8,038 nucleotides of DNA from Eubacteriales bacterium (GTDB lineage Bacteria; Bacillota_A; Clostridia; Lachnospirales; Lachnospiraceae), in the NCBI GenBank assembly GCA_030527765.1, contig JAUNAE010000089.1, forward strand, positions 1-8,038, given 5' to 3'. Position 1 is the first letter of the stretch. Each line of letters opens with the position of its first letter. Below the pieces are notes generated by a model that saw only the letters and a list, made by a program, of their open reading frames with translations, ran no database searches and was not told where the DNA came from. Both the position numbers and the translations under genes were made by a program. Below, piece by piece: positions 5,405-8,038 of the stretch.

Positions 5405-7201
5405 ATGAAACAGCATCGTGCCGCCAAAAGGCCCCAGAAGCTCCAGCATAAGTTATTCAAGTATTATCTGCTGATGCCCCTTCTTATACTGACTGCTTTT
5501 TCTATCTTTTTTTATACGTATGTATCCCGGATTCTTATTAACCGGGAAGTCAATTCCCTCCAGACGCTGGAAGATACCATTGTCAGCGGAGTCAACCGGA
5601 ATTTAAATGATCTGGATCAGATTTCTTCCAACATCAACTACTTTAACCGAAAAATGGATTTTCTTGAAAAAAGCGATTCTGCCAACGTACTGTCGGAATA
5701 TGTCATTTCTCTGAATGGCACCGTTATGAAGGCAGATCAAATCAATCTCTACACACTTGACGGCCAAATTCACGAAATCGGAAGCATTACCAAAACCGGC
5801 ACTTATCAGGAAGCGGATCTGGAATGGTACGATGAAGTTCTGTCTCTCCATGGGTGGAAACTCATCTCGACGCCTTATCAGACCAAGCGCTATTCCCCGG
5901 GTACCCGAAAGAAAGAATGGTATGTTTCCCTTTATCGTACCGCCGTCAACAGTTCCAACCAAACCATTGGTGTCATAGAAACTGTCCGTCGATGCAAAAA
6001 ACTTTTTAACAGCATTTCAAGCTATAATCAGGCCAATGATCAGCCGGCGAGAGTCTATATATTCGATGACAAGGGTTCTCTCATCTATCCTTATGATTCT
6101 GTTCTTGAAACAGATTCCGAATATTTTTCTGTCATCAAGAAAATTCAAAGCTACGAAGAAAGCAATGCTCCGGAAAGCATTGAGGATCCGGTAACCCATG
6201 AGAACTGCCATTATGTTCTGGAACATTCCAACTACAATGGATGGAATTATCTCATTCTCCAGGATGACCGGATTATCCTGAAGCCCGTCAATTCCATGCT
6301 CCGTATTCTGATTGGCATTCTCAGTATCATGCTTCTTCTCTCCGTCGTTCTGTCTATGGTTCTAGCAAGAGCCATGGTTCGCCCGGTAAAACATCTGAAG
6401 CACATCATTCAGCGTGTACAGCTGGACAATCTCGGCGAAGAAGCCATCACAGATTACAAAGTTCCTTATGAAGAACTGAACGAGTTGTACGTGGAATTTG
6501 AAAAGATGAATGATTCTCTGAAAAATTCTCTCACGGAACTTACACATACAAGAAATCTGGAACTGAAATCCCGTGTTACGGCACTGCAGGTTCAGATGAA
6601 CCCTCATTTTTACTACAACACCCTTTCCTGTATCAGTATTCTTGCGGAAAATTCTCAGACAGAAGAAGTGACGAAACTCTGTCAGACGCTCTCTATGATT
6701 ATGCGGTACATTACGGATACCGAAGCCTTTATCATTCCTGTGAAGGAAGAAATCAACTACATTGAAAAATATCTCTATTGTATGAAAATACGATATGAGG
6801 ACAGTCTGAATTATTCCATCCGGATTCCTGAGGAAATTTTAAGTCAGTCCATTCCGAAACTGATTCTGCAGCCTTTGGTAGAGAATGCAATCAAATACGG
6901 AACAAACTGCCTTCCCCCATGGCATCTGAGCATCAATGGTGAATACAGCGTAGATGGATGGACCATTACCGTCACAGATTCCGGAACCGGTTTTCAGGAA
7001 GAAGTTCTGACAAACCTTGCCGGACAGATGAAACGTGTGGATGAAGCCGGTTATAAAGCTTCCGACGGTCTCAAAATCGGCGGACTCGGCCTTATCAACG
7101 TGTATATTCGATGGAAATTATATTGTAAGGAAGGAGCTGTATTTGAGTATGGCAACACAGCGGAGGGCCATGCTTATATACGAATCGGGAGGAAATTATG
7201 A
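5405..7201 (+). CDS. YesM-type membrane sensor histidine kinase
   Basis: This 598-residue kinase should sense an extracellular cue and phosphorylate the regulator encoded next to it. The order is: membrane segment at about 20-42, an extracytoplasmic sensor of about 255 residues resembling a double-Cache domain, a second membrane segment at about 298-322, a HAMP linker to about 375, then a His_kinase (PF06580-type) and HATPase_c module. H401 in MNPHFYYNTL is the predicted phosphorylation site. The ATP site shows the N-box LQPLVENAI with N494, DSGTGF starting at D525, and GGLGL (559-563) followed by INVYIRWKL. PF06580 members usually have Leu where this has the first Tyr after NPHF. The start at 5405 is chosen because AGAAGG lies 4 bases upstream; an in-frame ATG at 5390 has no ribosome binding site and would add five residues. 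The stop overlaps the regulator start (ATGA), indicating coupling. The signal may be a sugar or the loaded binding protein. Confidence 0.93.
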   Translation: MKQHRAAKRPQKLQHKLFKYYLLMPLLILTAFSIFFYTYVSRILINREVNSLQTLEDTIVSGVNRNLNDLDQISSNINYFNRKMDFLEKSDSANVLSEYVISLNGTVMKADQINLYTLDGQIHEIGSITKTGTYQEADLEWYDEVLSLHGWKLISTPYQTKRYSPGTRKKEWYVSLYRTAVNSSNQTIGVIETVRRCKKLFNSISSYNQANDQPARVYIFDDKGSLIYPYDSVLETDSEYFSVIKKIQSYEESNAPESIEDPVTHENCHYVLEHSNYNGWNYLILQDDRIILKPVNSMLRILIGILSIMLLLSVVLSMVLARAMVRPVKHLKHIIQRVQLDNLGEEAITDYKVPYEELNELYVEFEKMNDSLKNSLTELTHTRNLELKSRVTALQVQMNPHFYYNTLSCISILAENSQTEEVTKLCQTLSMIMRYITDTEAFIIPVKEEINYIEKYLYCMKIRYEDSLNYSIRIPEEILSQSIPKLILQPLVENAIKYGTNCLPPWHLSINGEYSVDGWTITVTDSGTGFQEEVLTNLAGQMKRVDEAGYKASDGLKIGGLGLINVYIRWKLYCKEGAVFEYGNTAEGHAYIRIGRKL

Positions 7202-7971
7202 ATTATAGTGTCATCGTTGCGGAAGATGAAACACTGCTTCAAAAAAACATTATCAAAAAAATCGAGCAGCTGGATCTTGGCTTTCATGTAGCAGGAGCTG
7301 CTCAGACAGGCATACAGGCGTTAGAACTCATAGAGGAGCATAATCCTTACCTGCTGATCACAGACATCCGTATGCCCGTAATGGACGGTCTGGAGCTGAT
7401 TGAAAAAGCCCGGGAAACTCATCCGGAGCTGGACTGTGTGATTCTCAGCGGATTTTCTGATTTTTCTTATGCACAAACTGCCATTCATCTGAAGGTTCGG
7501 GAATACCTGCTGAAACCTGTGGATACAGAAAAACTTGCGGAAGTTCTGAAGCAGCTTCGACGAGAATATATTCTGAAGAAGAACGAACTTGAGAAGACCT
7601 TCTCTCCTGCCATGTCAGAAACTGCTTCTCCAAAAGACATTGCCAATCTTCTGAAGGAATATCTGAATCAGGAATTTAATAAAGAGATTAATCTGAATCT
7701 CATTGCCGAAAATCTGAATTACAGTTCCGGCTATCTCACAAAGATATTTACCCAGTATTTTGAGATCTCACCGACCAAATATCTCATCAATCTGAGAATG
7801 CAGAAAGCCCGTCAGATGCTGGAATCTTCCTCAGATTATTCCGTCCGCCAGATCGGCGAGGCGGTAGGCTATCCGGAACAGGGATATTTCTCGCGAATTT
7901 TCAAGAAATACGTAGGTGTCAGTCCTCAGAAATATAAAGAGAACTATTCCGCCGGTTCGGAGACTCGATAA
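7198..7971 (+). CDS. Response regulator, REC plus AraC-type DNA-binding domain (YesN-like)
   Basis: This 257-residue regulator is the likely partner of the upstream kinase and activator of the divergent sugar operon. The receiver domain (about 1-123) has the acidic pocket E9-D10-E11, phospho-acceptor D56 in ITDIRMP, switch serine S84 in ILSGFSDF, and K106 in LLKPVD. A short linker with a charged stretch at about 120-133 leads to two AraC-type helix-turn-helix motifs (about 150-250), ending in the typical GYFSRIFKKYVGVSPQKYK. YesN-type regulators are often about 500 residues with a long middle region; this is the compact form and looks complete. GGGAGG lies 5 bases before the ATG, inside the end of the kinase gene, and the genes overlap by 4 bases. 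The 22-bp direct repeats upstream of the binding-protein gene suit the two HTH motifs of an AraC-type dimer. Confidence 0.95.
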   Translation: MNYSVIVAEDETLLQKNIIKKIEQLDLGFHVAGAAQTGIQALELIEEHNPYLLITDIRMPVMDGLELIEKARETHPELDCVILSGFSDFSYAQTAIHLKVREYLLKPVDTEKLAEVLKQLRREYILKKNELEKTFSPAMSETASPKDIANLLKEYLNQEFNKEINLNLIAENLNYSSGYLTKIFTQYFEISPTKYLINLRMQKARQMLESSSDYSVRQIGEAVGYPEQGYFSRIFKKYVGVSPQKYKENYSAGSETR

Positions 7972-8013
7972 GTCAAACAGATATTCGCAATTTGATTCGG
8001 TAAAAAAAGAGAA

Positions 8014-8038
8014 AGGTACGTACCTCGCATACGTATCT
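8014..8038 (+). terminator. Possible terminator hairpin at the right edge, incomplete
   Basis: AGGTACGTA (8014-8022) and TACGTATCT (8030-8038) can form a 9-bp stem with one G-U pair and a 7-base loop. It lies 43 bases after the regulator stop and is preceded by an A-rich run (8002-8013), which would extend the stem if a T-rich run follows outside the window. That tract cannot be seen, so the call is tentative; it could also act for a convergent gene. Confidence 0.35.

Noticed and set aside
5603..5962. A 119-codon minus-strand frame inside the kinase gene
   Set aside because: It is antisense to the sensor domain of the kinase with no start signals; a shadow frame.

Overview
The window reads as a carbohydrate uptake and degradation locus from a low- to mid-GC Gram-positive bacterium. 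A gut Clostridia/Lachnospiraceae-type host is the best guess. The grounds are strong AGGAGG-type ribosome binding sites, a TTG start, a CUT1 sugar transporter with no ATPase gene of its own, and a YesM/YesN-type two-component pair. The taxonomic call is inference from gene style, not from a marker gene.

Layout. Minus-strand operon, read right to left: a sugar-binding protein (5109-3772), a hairpin terminator/attenuator (3757-3712), a MalF-type permease (3695-2817), a MalG-type permease (2815-1994) and a large GH95-like six-hairpin glycosidase (1988 to beyond position 1). The glycosidase frame stays open to the window edge, so its C-terminus is missing. Plus-strand operon: a membrane sensor histidine kinase (5405-7201) overlapping by 4 bases a short REC-AraC response regulator (7198-7971). 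A possible terminator hairpin touches the right edge. The 295-base gap between the binding protein and kinase genes is the divergent control region.

How it fits together. The kinase probably senses a sugar, or the loaded binding protein, outside the cell and phosphorylates the regulator. The regulator then activates the transporter/glycosidase operon. The binding protein and two permeases import an oligosaccharide, powered by an ATPase encoded elsewhere (MsmX/MsmK-type, inferred). The glycosidase has no signal peptide and would cleave the sugar in the cytoplasm. GH95 relatives act on alpha-L-fucosides or alpha-L-galactosides, but this protein is divergent and its substrate is not certain.

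Most interesting points: three AAAGT[A/C][C/T] repeats spaced exactly 22 bp apart upstream of the binding protein gene, with an inverted fourth copy in the kinase leader (a candidate operator for the regulator); a strong hairpin terminator inside the transporter operon; a binding protein with a signal peptide but no lipobox cysteine; and a divergent, apparently intracellular GH95-like enzyme. I see no mobile element, CRISPR array, tRNA or rRNA. The architecture is a known type, and I found no evidence for a wholly new system.
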